Source: Magnetococcus sp. PR-3 (GTDB taxonomy: Bacteria; Pseudomonadota; Magnetococcia; Magnetococcales; Magnetococcaceae). Taken from it: a stretch of 64,000 nt of DNA. Within the stretch, counting starts at the first letter, position 1. Each line of letters opens with the position of its first letter. The DNA is taken from assembly GCF_036689865.1 (NCBI RefSeq), contig NZ_JBAHUQ010000016.1, positions 1 to 64,000 of the forward strand, written 5' to 3'. Below, piece after piece: positions 34,177-43,996 of this stretch. A program made the translations under genes and the position numbers. The notes under the pieces were generated by a model. The model worked only from the letters and a program-made list of their open reading frames with translations. It did no database searches and was not told the origin of the DNA.

Positions 34177-35583
34177 TTACGCCTCCTTCTCTGGGGTTGA
34201 ATCGGCAGTGGGTTCTGCCTTCACCGGCACAGCCCCTTCTCCCTTGCTGGTCAAAGCCAACTCTGCACTCTTTTCACCTTTTTCCAAAAGGGCCAAACAC
34301 CCTGCCTTACCGATCTCACGCCCTGCATGGCAAGCTATGGCCTCCATAATACGGGTCCCCTCCACTTTGGTAATGCGAAAGCACCACTCATTAAGGGCAA
34401 TGACCGTTCCCTCTTCTGGCAACTCACCATGGGCATGCAACAACAGCCCGGCAATGGTCTCGGACATATCGGTATCAAAACGGGCTTTCATCAAGGCGTT
34501 GGCATGGTCGACATCAAGATTACCATCCAGACGGAAACAACCATTTTCCAAAGACTCAACCGTGGCATCATTATCAGGATCTTCCGGGTCATGGATCTCA
34601 CCAAAGATCGACTCCAACAGATCCCCCATGGTTACCAGACCAATGGTGCCCCCATACTCATCCAGGATCAGCGCCAACGAGCGCTTTTTTTCTCGGAAGT
34701 TATGCATCAGGTCCAAGATAGGCTTGGTCTCTGGCACATAGAACGGACGACGCAGGATCGGCCGCAGCTCCTGCATATTTTTAAAGAGTGAGACATCGTT
34801 TGAGAGCAGATCACGGTAATAGAGCACCCCAACAACAGCCTCATTCTCCTCATCAAAAACCGGAACCCGGCTTACCCGTTGCTCCCGTAACACCGCCATC
34901 ACCTCATCCATGGAATCATCCATATTCAGGGTGACCATATTGGAGCGCGGGGTCATCACCGCTTCGACCGTCTGATTACCAAACTCAATAATGTTGTGAA
35001 TATACTCCGCTTCAACCTCATCCAGGTCACCATCCTCAGCCGCCTCATCCGCCAAGGTACGTACCAGATCCTCTGTCACAATATTGCCTGATGAGCGCTT
35101 TCGCCCCCCCGTCAATAAGGTGATCAACAGTTCAGAGATAACCCGTACAACGCCCCGTAACGGCGTGACCAGAGTGGCAAACAGATTAATGGGACCGACG
35201 ACCAAACCTGAGACGGTATCATTATTTCTCACCGCAATGGTTTTGGGGGTAATTTCCCCAACCAGCAGTAGAATGGGCAGCATAATAAAGATGTTGACCC
35301 ACCATGCATCGGTCCCCCCCATGAACTGCATCACCAAGGTTGCCGAAATATTGGAGGCCGCCACATTAACCAGCTCATTACCAATGAGGATGGTCACAAT
35401 CAGACGCCGTGGTTCACTGAGCAGAGTTTGGATCTGTGCAAGCTTAGGATGCTGATTTTGGCGCATCCGTTCCAGTGTAAGCTTATCCAGAGAGAACAGA
35501 GCCGTCTCAGAACTTGAAAAAAGCCCGGAGAGGAGCAGAAGAACAACAAAAAGAAGCAGTTGCAGCACGGTAATCAGATCCAT
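34177..35583 (-). CDS. CNNM/CorC (HlyC) family protein, second paralogue
   Basis: A 468-residue CNNM protein with the same order as its neighbour: DUF21 membrane domain (about 1-180, with GEITPKTIAVRN), a CBS pair (about 215-345) and CorC_HlyC domain (about 360-430, CFRLDGNLDVDHAN). A 35-residue Lys/Glu/Ala tail is added at the C-terminus. The two paralogues are clearly diverged, so the duplication is old. It lies 78 nt after the small Trm112-like gene and 3 nt before the next CNNM gene. A role in divalent cation balance is family knowledge, not shown here. Confidence 0.87.
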   Translation of the reverse strand: MDLITVLQLLLFVVLLLLSGLFSSSETALFSLDKLTLERMRQNQHPKLAQIQTLLSEPRRLIVTILIGNELVNVAASNISATLVMQFMGGTDAWWVNIFIMLPILLLVGEITPKTIAVRNNDTVSGLVVGPINLFATLVTPLRGVVRVISELLITLLTGGRKRSSGNIVTEDLVRTLADEAAEDGDLDEVEAEYIHNIIEFGNQTVEAVMTPRSNMVTLNMDDSMDEVMAVLREQRVSRVPVFDEENEAVVGVLYYRDLLSNDVSLFKNMQELRPILRRPFYVPETKPILDLMHNFREKKRSLALILDEYGGTIGLVTMGDLLESIFGEIHDPEDPDNDATVESLENGCFRLDGNLDVDHANALMKARFDTDMSETIAGLLLHAHGELPEEGTVIALNEWCFRITKVEGTRIMEAIACHAGREIGKAGCLALLEKGEKSAELALTSKGEGAVPVKAEPTADSTPEKEA

Positions 35584-35661
35584 GACAACGGCTCCTGCAG
35601 GGACATTGTTTGAACGGCAGAGCCCGCGTCAGGGGCCCCACCGCCAATACTGGGAGGTTGG

Positions 35662-35841
35662 TCAAACATTATCATCCTCAAGTTTTCGGGCCTCTTCAAC
35701 CAGCATGACAGGAATGTCATCCCGTACAGGGAAGGCCAATTTATCTTTTTCACACAGCAGTTCGGTATGCTCTTTATTCACTTGCAGTGCATTTTTGCAT
35801 ACGGGGCAAACTAAAATATCCAACAGTTGCTTATCCAACAT
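35662..35841 (-). CDS. Trm112/YcaR-family zinc-ribbon-like small protein
   Basis: A 59-residue protein (MLDKQLLDILVCPVCKNALQ...) with the CPVC pair, a further Cys at 30 (ELLCEKDKLAFPVRDDIPVML) and the PVRDDIPVM core of the Trm112/UPF0434 (YcaR) family. Trm112 proteins act as activating partners of methyltransferases in eukaryotes and archaea; the role of the short bacterial form is unclear. The fourth metal-ligand Cys is replaced (EKDK), so zinc binding may be lost, as in E. coli YcaR. It starts 21 nt after recO and is in the operon. It is too short for many gene finders. Confidence 0.85.
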   Translation of the reverse strand: MLDKQLLDILVCPVCKNALQVNKEHTELLCEKDKLAFPVRDDIPVMLVEEARKLEDDNV

Positions 35842-35862
35842 GGATCTACTCCTAAAGAGTCT

Positions 35863-36591
35863 TTATCTAAGCCCTGAAACGTTTAAAAAGGGCTCCAGAG
35901 CATGAAAAGCTTTCTCACCATGGCGCTCCAGCAGCTTACAGGTAAGCGCCAGGAGATTACGTTGTGCCCGGAGATCCTCAACCATCTCTCCCCGCATAAG
36001 TGCCAGCACCCCTTCCGCCAGCGGCAAGAGTCGATCACGATGCGGGATACCACACATCCGGCAAACCGTTTGGTTACGTTTGGGGGAGAAAAAAATCAGA
36101 TCATCTCCCTGGCCACACCCTGCACAGCACGCTGTCTGCCAACCAAAACCCAGGCTATGCAGTAACTGCCCTTGCCACAGGCCGACCACCTGCAGTGGTG
36201 ATGCCTGAGCCTCCAACCGTGCCATCGCACCATCCAAAGCGGCAAACAAACCTGGGTGGGGATCTTCTGCGGGAAACAGGCGATACACCTGTTCCAGCAT
36301 TAACTGGGCGGCACTGCTGCCAGCAACATGATGCATTAAACCGTGGCGAGGGGAGAGAATTTCCACCCGCCGCAGTGTCATCATACTCTGCCCTTCCCGA
36401 CCACTAAGCTGCACGCCCAGGGTATGAAAGCCTGCCAGATCCCCCCTCGGTAGACTTTTAGAGCCTTTTCGGGCCCCTTTTGCCATAACCGAACGCACCC
36501 CATGTTCCTGAGTAAACAGGTTAAGTACCAACGAGCTGTCCCGGTAGGGAATGCGTCGCAGTACAATGGCCGGTTGCACCCCTTCAGGCAT
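35863..36591 (-). CDS. recO: DNA repair protein RecO
   Basis: A 242-residue RecF-pathway mediator that helps RecR load RecA on SSB-coated DNA. The N-terminal OB fold starts AIVLRRIPYRDSSLVLNLFTQEHG, a typical RecO opening. The helical middle follows, then a zinc-binding loop with CCAGCG and CRMCG, both present. It starts 7 nt after the era stop, and the usual rnc-era-recO order is kept. Confidence 0.92.
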   Translation of the reverse strand: MPEGVQPAIVLRRIPYRDSSLVLNLFTQEHGVRSVMAKGARKGSKSLPRGDLAGFHTLGVQLSGREGQSMMTLRRVEILSPRHGLMHHVAGSSAAQLMLEQVYRLFPAEDPHPGLFAALDGAMARLEAQASPLQVVGLWQGQLLHSLGFGWQTACCAGCGQGDDLIFFSPKRNQTVCRMCGIPHRDRLLPLAEGVLALMRGEMVEDLRAQRNLLALTCKLLERHGEKAFHALEPFLNVSGLR

Positions 36592-36598
36592 GGACCAC

Positions 36599-37510
36599 TT
36601 ACTCGCTTAAATCGTCGGGATATCCAAATTCCTGCAGCAGCTGTCGGTTATCCATCCAATCTTTCTTAACCTTCACCCAGCACTTAAGCACCACCTTGGT
36701 GCCCAACAGCCGCTCCAGCTCAAAACGGGCTGCGGAACCAATTTTTTTCAACATGGCCCCTTTTTTACCAATGACCATCGCCTTGTGGCTATCCCGGTGC
36801 ACAATAATCAGTGCATGGAACTCCAACTGGCCGTTTTCCCGCTCCTCATAGTGCTCAACCTGTACCGCCAAGGCATAGGGTAGCTCCTGTTGCAGATTAA
36901 GAAACAGCTTCTCCCGAACAATCTCCCCAGCGATAAAACGCTCAGGCTGGTCAGTCACCATATCTTCAGGGAAATAACGGGGGCCCGCGAGCATTTTTTT
37001 ATCCAGCAGCTCAACCAAGTACTGAACGTTACTGCCTTCAAGGGCAGAGATGGGAATAACCTCATCAAAGGGCATGCCGCTCTCACCCGCCTTAGCCAGC
37101 AGGGGTAACAGCTGCTCTTGCTCTACCTTATCCACCTTGTTGATCACCAGGTAGATGGGGGCTTCACCACGGGGCAGGCGCTGAACAATTTCCAGGTCAC
37201 CCTCGGTCACCCCTTTTTGAGCATCCACAAAATACAGAACAGCCTCAACCTCTTGGCAGCTCTGCATCGCGGTTTGCACCATCGCTTTGTTGAGTAGGTT
37301 TTTACCCGCTTTATGAATACCCGGTGTATCCAGAAACACCATCTGGCAATTATCCCGGTTCAGCGCACCCAACACCCGAGTTCGGGTGGTCTGTGGCTTG
37401 GGACTAACAATGGCCAACTTCTGCCCCATGACCCGGTTCAAAAAGGTGGATTTACCCATATTGGGACGGCCCACAATCGCCACAAAACCGGAACGAAAGT
37501 TCTCGGACAT
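36599..37510 (-). CDS. era: GTPase Era
   Basis: A 303-residue essential GTPase that binds the 3' end of 16S rRNA during 30S assembly. The G1 loop is GRPNMGKST (about 15-23), G3 is DTPGIH, G4 is NKVD, and the C-terminal KH domain has VIGKKGAMLKKIGS (about 228-241). Its start is only 2 nt from the rnc stop. The motifs are intact and the length is normal. Confidence 0.96.
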   Translation of the reverse strand: MSENFRSGFVAIVGRPNMGKSTFLNRVMGQKLAIVSPKPQTTRTRVLGALNRDNCQMVFLDTPGIHKAGKNLLNKAMVQTAMQSCQEVEAVLYFVDAQKGVTEGDLEIVQRLPRGEAPIYLVINKVDKVEQEQLLPLLAKAGESGMPFDEVIPISALEGSNVQYLVELLDKKMLAGPRYFPEDMVTDQPERFIAGEIVREKLFLNLQQELPYALAVQVEHYEERENGQLEFHALIIVHRDSHKAMVIGKKGAMLKKIGSAARFELERLLGTKVVLKCWVKVKKDWMDNRQLLQEFGYPDDLSE

Positions 37511-37512
37511 AG

Positions 37513-38241
37513 TTAGGTCTCACTCTCTCTCAGCTGTGCCAACGCCTGCTGCGCGGCTTGCTGTTCAGCTTCTCGTTTACTACGCCCCTGCCCCTGGCCA
37601 GTCATATGCTCGCGGGGTTGGCAGGAGACCACAAAGGTACGCTCATGGGGGGGACCATCTGAGCTAAGCACAGTATAGATCGGCAAAGCTTCCCCCCGAG
37701 CTTGTAGATACTCTTGCAGCAGGGTTTTATAGTCCTTGCCCTGCTGTTTGGGTTCAATGGCATCAACACGGGACTGGAACAGCCGTTTAACCACCTCTTC
37801 TGAGGCCATAAAACCGCCATCCATATAGATCGCGCCTAAAAGCGCTTCCAAGGCGTTGCCCAAAATGGAGGATTTATCCCGCCCACCACTTTTGGCCTCG
37901 CCTCGGCCCATACGCAAATAAGCCCCCACCCCAATCTCTTTGGCCACTTCACTCAAAGAACGGGTGTTCACCAACATGGCACGCCACTGAGAGAGCTGCC
38001 CTTCAGGCACCTCACCAAAGCGGTTATAGAGCATGTGGGAAACAATGAGGTTGAGTACGGAGTCACCCAGAAATTCCAGACGTTCGTTATGGGCCGTAGC
38101 AACGGCCTCGTCTGCTTTTTGGGCATCCAAAGGGGCGGAGCGGTGTGTCAGGGCCAAATGCAGCAGGGCGGGATTGGCAAAGCTGTAGTGTAGCTGCTGC
38201 TCCAGTTTTTCCACACCCGGTAACGCATGCTGCGGTTTCAT
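37513..38241 (-). CDS. rnc: Ribonuclease III
   Basis: Double-strand-specific endonuclease for rRNA and mRNA processing (242 residues). The catalytic signature ERLEFLGDSVLNLIVS is intact, as are the second acidic box (NALEALLGAIYMDGG) and a C-terminal dsRBD (about 160-235; KTLLQEYLQARG ... GRSKREAEQQAAQQAL). It lies 22 nt after lepB and 2 nt before era, the conserved lepB-rnc-era arrangement. Confidence 0.96.
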   Translation of the reverse strand: MKPQHALPGVEKLEQQLHYSFANPALLHLALTHRSAPLDAQKADEAVATAHNERLEFLGDSVLNLIVSHMLYNRFGEVPEGQLSQWRAMLVNTRSLSEVAKEIGVGAYLRMGRGEAKSGGRDKSSILGNALEALLGAIYMDGGFMASEEVVKRLFQSRVDAIEPKQQGKDYKTLLQEYLQARGEALPIYTVLSSDGPPHERTFVVSCQPREHMTGQGQGRSKREAEQQAAQQALAQLRESET

Positions 38242-38263
38242 GAGGGTACCTTACGGTTCCAGG

Positions 38264-39130
38264 TTAACGGATGGGATCACCCACCCGGTCAAAGCGCACA
38301 CGCCCTTCTACATGGTCCCAAGACCAAAACAGGCGGGTGGCTCGTCCGACCAGACGAAAGGCCGGAACATAGCCCCAGTAACGGCTATCATTACTGTTGT
38401 CCCGGTTATCCCCCATGGCGAAGTAGTGCCCTTCTGGCACCACATGTTCCATGGGAAAAGCAGCCGGTACATTGGGTTGGATCAAAACCCGATAGCTGCG
38501 TTCACCATTGTTCTCTTTTAATCCCAGCGTATTAATACGGCGCTCATACTCATTGAGGTAGCTGTATTCGCCAGTCATCTTATAATCCAGCGGCTTACCG
38601 TTGATGTAGAGCCGCTTATTCTCATAAGAGACCCGGTCCCCAGGTAGGGCCACAATACGCTTGATATAGTCCTTGGAAGGCTCCATGGGAAATTTAAAAA
38701 CCGCCACATCCCCACGCTCGGGGCCATCCCCCATTAAAATGCGCTTTTGGGTGTAGGGCAGCCGATAACCGTAGGCCAACTTGTTAACAAACAGGTAATC
38801 CCCCACCAAGAGGGTGGGAATCATCGAACCCGATGGAATCTTAAACGGTTCAACCACAAAGGTACGGATCAATAGAGCAAAGCCCAAAGCCACGACAATG
38901 GCGTCGTAATACTCCAGGGCAATACTCTCCTTTTCAAACCAGCTCTTCCCGCGCAGCATCATAAAGCCGCCGCCCAGGATCATCACAACCGCTACAGCCG
39001 TCCAAAAATGGAAAGGCTCAACCACCACCGCGCCATCCAGGCTAACGGCCACATAGCCACCCAGCATGAACAGCCCGGCCAGCATAAAGAGAACACCATG
39101 CCACAGATGTTTGGTTTGCCGCTTGAGCAT
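38264..39130 (-). CDS. lepB: Signal peptidase I
   Basis: Cleaves Sec and Tat signal peptides at the outer face of the inner membrane. The 288-residue protein has three hydrophobic segments before the catalytic domain (about 12-30, 40-58, 74-92). The Ser/Lys dyad is visible: PSGSM with Ser102 and KRIVALPGD with Lys157. The last box GDNRDNSNDSR is also present. The third N-terminal helix and a beta-inserted domain fit the larger proteobacterial type. It starts 3 nt after lepA. Confidence 0.95.
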   Translation of the reverse strand: MLKRQTKHLWHGVLFMLAGLFMLGGYVAVSLDGAVVVEPFHFWTAVAVVMILGGGFMMLRGKSWFEKESIALEYYDAIVVALGFALLIRTFVVEPFKIPSGSMIPTLLVGDYLFVNKLAYGYRLPYTQKRILMGDGPERGDVAVFKFPMEPSKDYIKRIVALPGDRVSYENKRLYINGKPLDYKMTGEYSYLNEYERRINTLGLKENNGERSYRVLIQPNVPAAFPMEHVVPEGHYFAMGDNRDNSNDSRYWGYVPAFRLVGRATRLFWSWDHVEGRVRFDRVGDPIR

Positions 39131-39133
39131 GAT

Positions 39134-40930
39134 TTAGTCTACCTTCAGCACGGCCAAGAAGGCCTCTTGGGGAATTTCCACCTTACCAACCTGCTTCATG
39201 CGTTTTTTACCAGCCTTCTGCTTTTCCAGCAGTTTCCGCTTACGGCTGATATCCCCACCATAACATTTGGCGGTCACATTTTTGCGCAGTGCTTTAACCG
39301 TCTCCCGCGCAATAATTTTGCCACCAATACAGGCTTGCACCGCCACATCAAACATCTGCCGGTGAATAATTTCTTTCATCTTTTTGGCCAGTTCACGGCC
39401 ACGGAACTGGCTGATATCCCGATGCACAATCACCGTCAAGGCATCCACCGGATCACCATTGATCAAGATATCCAACTTCACCAGATCGCTCTGCCGGTAA
39501 TCCAGCAGTTGATAATCCAAAGAAGCATAGCCTTTGGTCATGGATTTTAAACGGTCAAAGAAGTCCATGACCACTTCAGACATGGGCATTTCATATTGAA
39601 TCATAACCCGTGTTTCTGAAATGTAGCTCATATCCTTCTGCGTGCCACGGCGCTCGGTACAGAGCTGCATGACCGGCCCCATAAAGTCTGCTGGCACCAT
39701 AATGGCCGCCAAAATATAGGGCTCTTCAATATACTCCCGCTTATTGGGCGGGGGCAGCTCACCAGGGCTGCGGATATCGACGGTCTCACCATCGGTCTTT
39801 TTCACCCGATAGACCACCGTTGGGGCTGTGGTGACCAGATCCAGATTAAACTCACGCTCCAGGCGCTCCTGAATAATCTCCATATGCAGCATGCCTAAAA
39901 AGCCACAACGGAAGCCAAAGCCCAATGCAGGGGAGGTTTCCATTTCGTAGCTGACCGCAGCATCGTTCAGGGAGAGTTTTTCCAGTGCTTCTTTAAGATC
40001 TTCATAGTCGGCGGAGTCCACCGGGTAGAGACCTGCAAAGACCATGGATTTAGCGGGCTGAAAGCCCGAGAGCTGTTCCTCACAGGGGCGTCGTACGGTG
40101 GTAATGGTATCCCCCACCCGTGCATCAGCCAGTTTTTTAATACCCGCCAGCACACAGCACACTTCACCGGCCTTGGCCTCTTTTACTTTGGTCAAGGTTG
40201 GGGTCAAAAAAGCCACACTATCCATGGGGTAGTCCATACCAACCCCCATAAAGCGGATTTTATCCCCTGCCTTAAGCTTACCATCGTAAATCCGGGCCAG
40301 AGAGACCACCCCAAGGTAGTTGTCATACCAGGAGTCCACCACCAGTGCTTTGGTGGGAGCGTCAAGATCCCCTTGTGGTGGGGGAACCCGCAGCACAATG
40401 GCTTCCAGGATCTCCTCAATACCAATACCGGATTTAGCCGAAGCTTCAATGGCATCCGTGGTATCCAGGCCAATGACCTCCTCAATCTGCTCTTTCACCC
40501 GTTCGGGTTCTGCAGAGGGCAGGTCAATTTTATTGAGAACAGGAATAATCTCCAGATCATGCTCAATCGCCATATAGACGTTTGCCAACGTCTGAGCCTC
40601 GACCCCTTGAGCGGCATCTACAATCAGTAGTGCCCCCTCACAAGCGGCCAGTGAGCGAGAGACCTCGTAGGTAAAGTCTACATGTCCGGGGGTATCGATC
40701 AGGTTCAGAATGTAGGTATTCCCATTTTTGGCTTTATATTCCAGTCGCACGGACTGAGCCTTAATGGTGATACCACGTTCCCGTTCCAGCTCCATACTGT
40801 CGAGCACCTGCTCTTTCATATCCCGTTCGCTAAGCGCACCGGTATATTCGATCAGACGGTCGGCCAGGGTACTTTTACCATGGTCAATATGGGCGATAAT
40901 GGAGAAATTGCGTATATGATCCAACGACAT
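39134..40930 (-). CDS. lepA: Elongation factor 4 (LepA)
   Basis: A translational GTPase that back-translocates or rescues stalled ribosomes (598 residues, normal size). It opens with [20 protein letters not shown] (G1), then GITIKAQSV (G2 region), DTPGHVDF (G3) and NKIDLPSA (G4). EF-G-like domains and the LepA-specific C-terminal domain (about 490-598, with [11 protein letters not shown]) follow. It is the first gene of the lepA-lepB-rnc-era-recO-Trm112-CNNM-CNNM operon; its promoter should lie in 40931-41100. Confidence 0.97.
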   Translation of the reverse strand: MSLDHIRNFSIIAHIDHGKSTLADRLIEYTGALSERDMKEQVLDSMELERERGITIKAQSVRLEYKAKNGNTYILNLIDTPGHVDFTYEVSRSLAACEGALLIVDAAQGVEAQTLANVYMAIEHDLEIIPVLNKIDLPSAEPERVKEQIEEVIGLDTTDAIEASAKSGIGIEEILEAIVLRVPPPQGDLDAPTKALVVDSWYDNYLGVVSLARIYDGKLKAGDKIRFMGVGMDYPMDSVAFLTPTLTKVKEAKAGEVCCVLAGIKKLADARVGDTITTVRRPCEEQLSGFQPAKSMVFAGLYPVDSADYEDLKEALEKLSLNDAAVSYEMETSPALGFGFRCGFLGMLHMEIIQERLEREFNLDLVTTAPTVVYRVKKTDGETVDIRSPGELPPPNKREYIEEPYILAAIMVPADFMGPVMQLCTERRGTQKDMSYISETRVMIQYEMPMSEVVMDFFDRLKSMTKGYASLDYQLLDYRQSDLVKLDILINGDPVDALTVIVHRDISQFRGRELAKKMKEIIHRQMFDVAVQACIGGKIIARETVKALRKNVTAKCYGGDISRKRKLLEKQKAGKKRMKQVGKVEIPQEAFLAVLKVD

Positions 40931-41103
40931 ATTGGGTCGTCACATGCCAAAGATAGGTTAAACAGGCACCCTAAACATCTTTTAAAGAGGATGAAAATGG
41001 TGCGCTATTTGAAGAGGGGATAAAACCAAGGGGGATGCCGATACAAGCAAGCCTTCCACACCTTCTGCCCCGCTTCGCCAAGGGTACAATCGGAGCATCA
41101 TAT

Positions 41104-41146
41104 AAAAAAAAGCCGCTGTCGTCACCTAGTATCGACAGCGGCTTTT
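41104..41146 (-). terminator. Terminator of FliX-like gene
   Basis: GCCGCTGTCG / CGACAGCGGC 10-bp stem with an 11-nt loop; on the - strand it is followed by eight T. It lies about 37 nt past the stop at 41183. Confidence 0.88.
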
Positions 41147-41182
41147 CGATTTCATGATTTGGCTAAAAAGTGAGACCACAGA

Positions 41183-41632
41183 TTAGTGGTAGTCACCCCG
41201 GTCTTTTTTGGCCAACTCCACAGTGGCCATAACGGCGGTACGGTGCAGTAGCTCCCGCTCTTCGCCCCCACGGGTCTCTTCAGTTAAGTTACGCAGGGCC
41301 TCGTCCCGGGTTTCACGCAGACGGTCCATAACCTCCTCATCACTCTTGGAGGCAGAACCTTGCAGGTCCTCTTCCAATGCGCTGAGGGTTTCCAGCACTT
41401 CATCAGCCTGTTTCAACTGGCGACGCTTGGTCTGGTCAGAGACCTGATCAACCCGCTCTACGGCATCGGTCGAGGCTACTTCATCGACCGCATCCACCGT
41501 TGAGGACTGGGCAGAGTCCAGGGCTTCGGTAAATTTTTCCCCCGAGACGGCACCACGTTGTGCGGTACGTCGGGTACCCGTCGTGGGCAGGGACGTGCCC
41601 GGTTTATCAACGCGACGGATGCTCATGTTCAT
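41183..41632 (-). CDS. fliX: FliX-like flagellar assembly regulator
   Basis: A 149-residue protein similar in layout to class II flagellar regulator FliX of alphaproteobacteria: a disordered basic/Ser/Thr-rich N-terminus (1-60), then helices RRQLKQADEVLETLSALEEDLQ and a C-terminal LLHRTAVMATVELAKKD that echoes the FliX ending (ELRAEVELAK). In Caulobacter, FliX works with the sigma-54 activator FlbD to tie flagellar genes to basal-body assembly. No flagellar genes are adjacent, so the call rests on sequence style. It has its own terminator and a non-coding region upstream. Confidence 0.6.
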   Translation of the reverse strand: MNMSIRRVDKPGTSLPTTGTRRTAQRGAVSGEKFTEALDSAQSSTVDAVDEVASTDAVERVDQVSDQTKRRQLKQADEVLETLSALEEDLQGSASKSDEEVMDRLRETRDEALRNLTEETRGGEERELLHRTAVMATVELAKKDRGDYH

Positions 41633-42101
41633 CTCCCTTGGTGGGCAATTTGATCCAGATTCGGCCCCAAAAAGCGGTGCCTTACCCCCTTATGAATCAA
41701 GCCGTGTGCCAAAACATCGTAGCAGGGGGAAGGTTCTCTGTCCAATGTCTCTGTTTAGGGGGGGTCTAGGAGCTGCAAAAAGATGTCTCTATCCACCCAC
41801 CCCTTGGGGGATTATTCCACCCGGCTCAGTGACACCACCAGACCCTGAATTTAGAAGATCTTGGCGCCCGCCCCTCAGCAGCTCGATAACCCTACCTTGA
41901 GAAAAGAGAGGCCCACAGTTTAAACGCACAGACACAACGGGCAGAACACTCTACCCGCCATACGGCCTGAGCCTTACCCCGCCGACAGCGGATCCCAAAC
42001 GGGTTTAATAGACACCACGCCTAGGCACACGGCTTACGTTCCCGTAAACCGACAGAGCCACACAGCGCCTGCCTGTTATAAGCAGGGCACACCGGCCAAG
42101 G
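41633..42101. other. 469-bp intergenic region (FliX-like / leuA)
   Basis: Both flanking genes point left. The region must hold the FliX-like promoter and the leuA 3' end. A weak hairpin (CCTGC...GCAGG, about 42067-42087) follows leuA but has no T run. No gene or RNA was recognised. Confidence 0.55.
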
Positions 42102-43649
42102 CTATACCCCTTTGGTGGGTTTATGGCGCTGGAAGGCTGCTTTATTCAAAGCGTTAATAAAGGCATGGGCCGAAGCGATCACAATATCAGTATCTGCCCC
42201 CTGCCCCTGTACGATGGTGGCATCCCCTAAACGCAGACGCACCGTCACCTCCCCTTGGGCATCAATACCCTCAGTGACTGCCCGCACCTGATAGAGCAGC
42301 ACTTCTGCCTCGGCCGCTTCGGGAATAAGTTTACGCAGGGCGTTAAAGACCGACTCCACCGAGCCTTTACCCCAGGCACTGTGCATACGCTCATCGCCAT
42401 CACGCTCAATCTGCACCACCGCCACGGGGGTATCACGGGTGCCACAGGCCACATGCAGGCGAGAGAGCTTATAGTAGGCACTGAAGTGGCGGTACATTTC
42501 ATCATCCACCAACACTTCCAGATCTTCATCAAACAGTTCGTGCTTTTTATCCGCCAGCTCTTTAAAACGCTCAAAAGCGCGTTTTAACTGTTCTTCATTC
42601 AGATCATGCCCCAGGCTCTCCAAACGATCCTTAAAGGCGTGGCGACCCGAGTGCTTACCCAACACCATACGGTTGGTGGTCAACCCTACCGACTCGGGTG
42701 TCATAATTTCATAGGTATCCGCTTTTTTCAGCACACCATCCTGGTGAATACCCGACTCATGGGCAAAGGCATTGGCCCCCACAATGGCTTTATTGGGCTG
42801 CACTGGAAAACCGGTTACGGAGGAGACCAACTTGGAACTGCGCACGATCTCTGTGGTATCAACCTGGCACTCAAAGGGCAGGATATCCTTACGGGTTCGC
42901 AGAGCCATGACCACCTCTTCCAAAGAGGCATTCCCCGCACGCTCCCCCAAACCGTTGATGGTACACTCCACCTGACGGGCCCCATTGACCACAGCAGCCA
43001 GAGAGTTCGCCACCGCCAACCCCAAATCATTATGGCAATGCACAGAGATAACCGCTTGATCGATATTGGGCACCCGATCCACCAGGTTTTTTATGCGCTC
43101 GCCATACTCATGGGGCAAGGTATACCCCACTGTATCGGGAATATTCACCGTGGTCGCACCAGCCTTGATCACCGCTTCAACAATGCGGCAGAGAAAATCA
43201 GGCTCCGTACGTCCGGCATCTTCCGCAGACCACTCCACATTACTGGTGTGGGACTTGGCCCTTTTTACTGCATCCACCGCCGCTTCAATCACCTGCTCGG
43301 GCTCCATACGCAACTTATGCTGCATGTGGATAGGGCTGGTCGCAATAAAGGTGTGGATACGGGGATCCACCCCGCCCTTCAGCGCCTCCCAGGCACGGTC
43401 GATATCTGCCGCCTTAGCCCGGCACAGACCGGCAACCTGACACCCTTTAATGGCATCAGCCACGGTTTTTACACCAATAAAATCACCGGGGGATGCAATC
43501 GGAAAACCGGCTTCAATCACATCCACTTTCAGACGCTCAAGCTGCTTGGCAATGCGCAGCTTCTCTTCCACATTCATAGAGGCGCCAGGCGATTGTTCTC
43601 CATCCCGCAGGGTGGTATCAAAAATTATAATGCGGTTGCTGGTCGGCAT
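42102..43649 (-). CDS. leuA: 2-isopropylmalate synthase
   Basis: First committed step of leucine synthesis: condenses acetyl-CoA with 2-oxoisovalerate. The 515-residue protein starts IIIFDTTLRDGEQSPGASM (the family signature). The metal-binding HCHNDLGLAVANS lies at about 206-218. The C-terminal LeuA dimer regulatory domain (about 380-500) is present, so leucine feedback is expected. The strong GGGGGAA site 6-8 nt upstream supports the start. The substrate 2-oxoisovalerate comes from the IlvB/H/C pathway encoded 3-6 kb away in the same direction. Confidence 0.96.
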   Translation of the reverse strand: MPTSNRIIIFDTTLRDGEQSPGASMNVEEKLRIAKQLERLKVDVIEAGFPIASPGDFIGVKTVADAIKGCQVAGLCRAKAADIDRAWEALKGGVDPRIHTFIATSPIHMQHKLRMEPEQVIEAAVDAVKRAKSHTSNVEWSAEDAGRTEPDFLCRIVEAVIKAGATTVNIPDTVGYTLPHEYGERIKNLVDRVPNIDQAVISVHCHNDLGLAVANSLAAVVNGARQVECTINGLGERAGNASLEEVVMALRTRKDILPFECQVDTTEIVRSSKLVSSVTGFPVQPNKAIVGANAFAHESGIHQDGVLKKADTYEIMTPESVGLTTNRMVLGKHSGRHAFKDRLESLGHDLNEEQLKRAFERFKELADKKHELFDEDLEVLVDDEMYRHFSAYYKLSRLHVACGTRDTPVAVVQIERDGDERMHSAWGKGSVESVFNALRKLIPEAAEAEVLLYQVRAVTEGIDAQGEVTVRLRLGDATIVQGQGADTDIVIASAHAFINALNKAAFQRHKPTKGV

Positions 43650-43996
43650 GGTGAGTTCCCCCGTGCGGCTATGCGGTGCGGTCGTTCACGATTTATAATG
43701 TAAAGATGTGAGGAGAGGCTGGGGGCAGAAGTTCCCAATCTTCTCACGGGATTTAATGCTTATCACTTTTGGCAGGGCCCTATTTCACCCAACAGCCAAA
43801 CATGCCAGAGCGGCGAGCCAACCGACCCAACAGGTACAAAGAGCCCCTTAAACCGTACAGGGGAGCCAGAGCGGGCCAAGCCAGCCTTCTGGCACGGTTG
43901 CAGTGAGGGTGAAGGGTGAAGCCCTAACCCAAGCATAGGCTTCACCATCCTCATCGATTGGCGCTTAGCATCCAGACCCCGTAGCGTAAGATGGGG
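43650..43996. other. 347-bp intergenic region (leuA / pssA)
   Basis: Contains the leuA leader and the pssA 3' end. A 9-bp stem GGTGAAGCC / GGCTTCACC (43915-43923 / 43938-43946) is the only clear structure and lacks a T run. No leader peptide rich in Leu was found upstream of leuA. Confidence 0.55.

Noticed and set aside
42606-43703. 365-codon + strand frame
   Set aside because: It is antisense to leuA and reads low-quality His/Arg-rich sequence.
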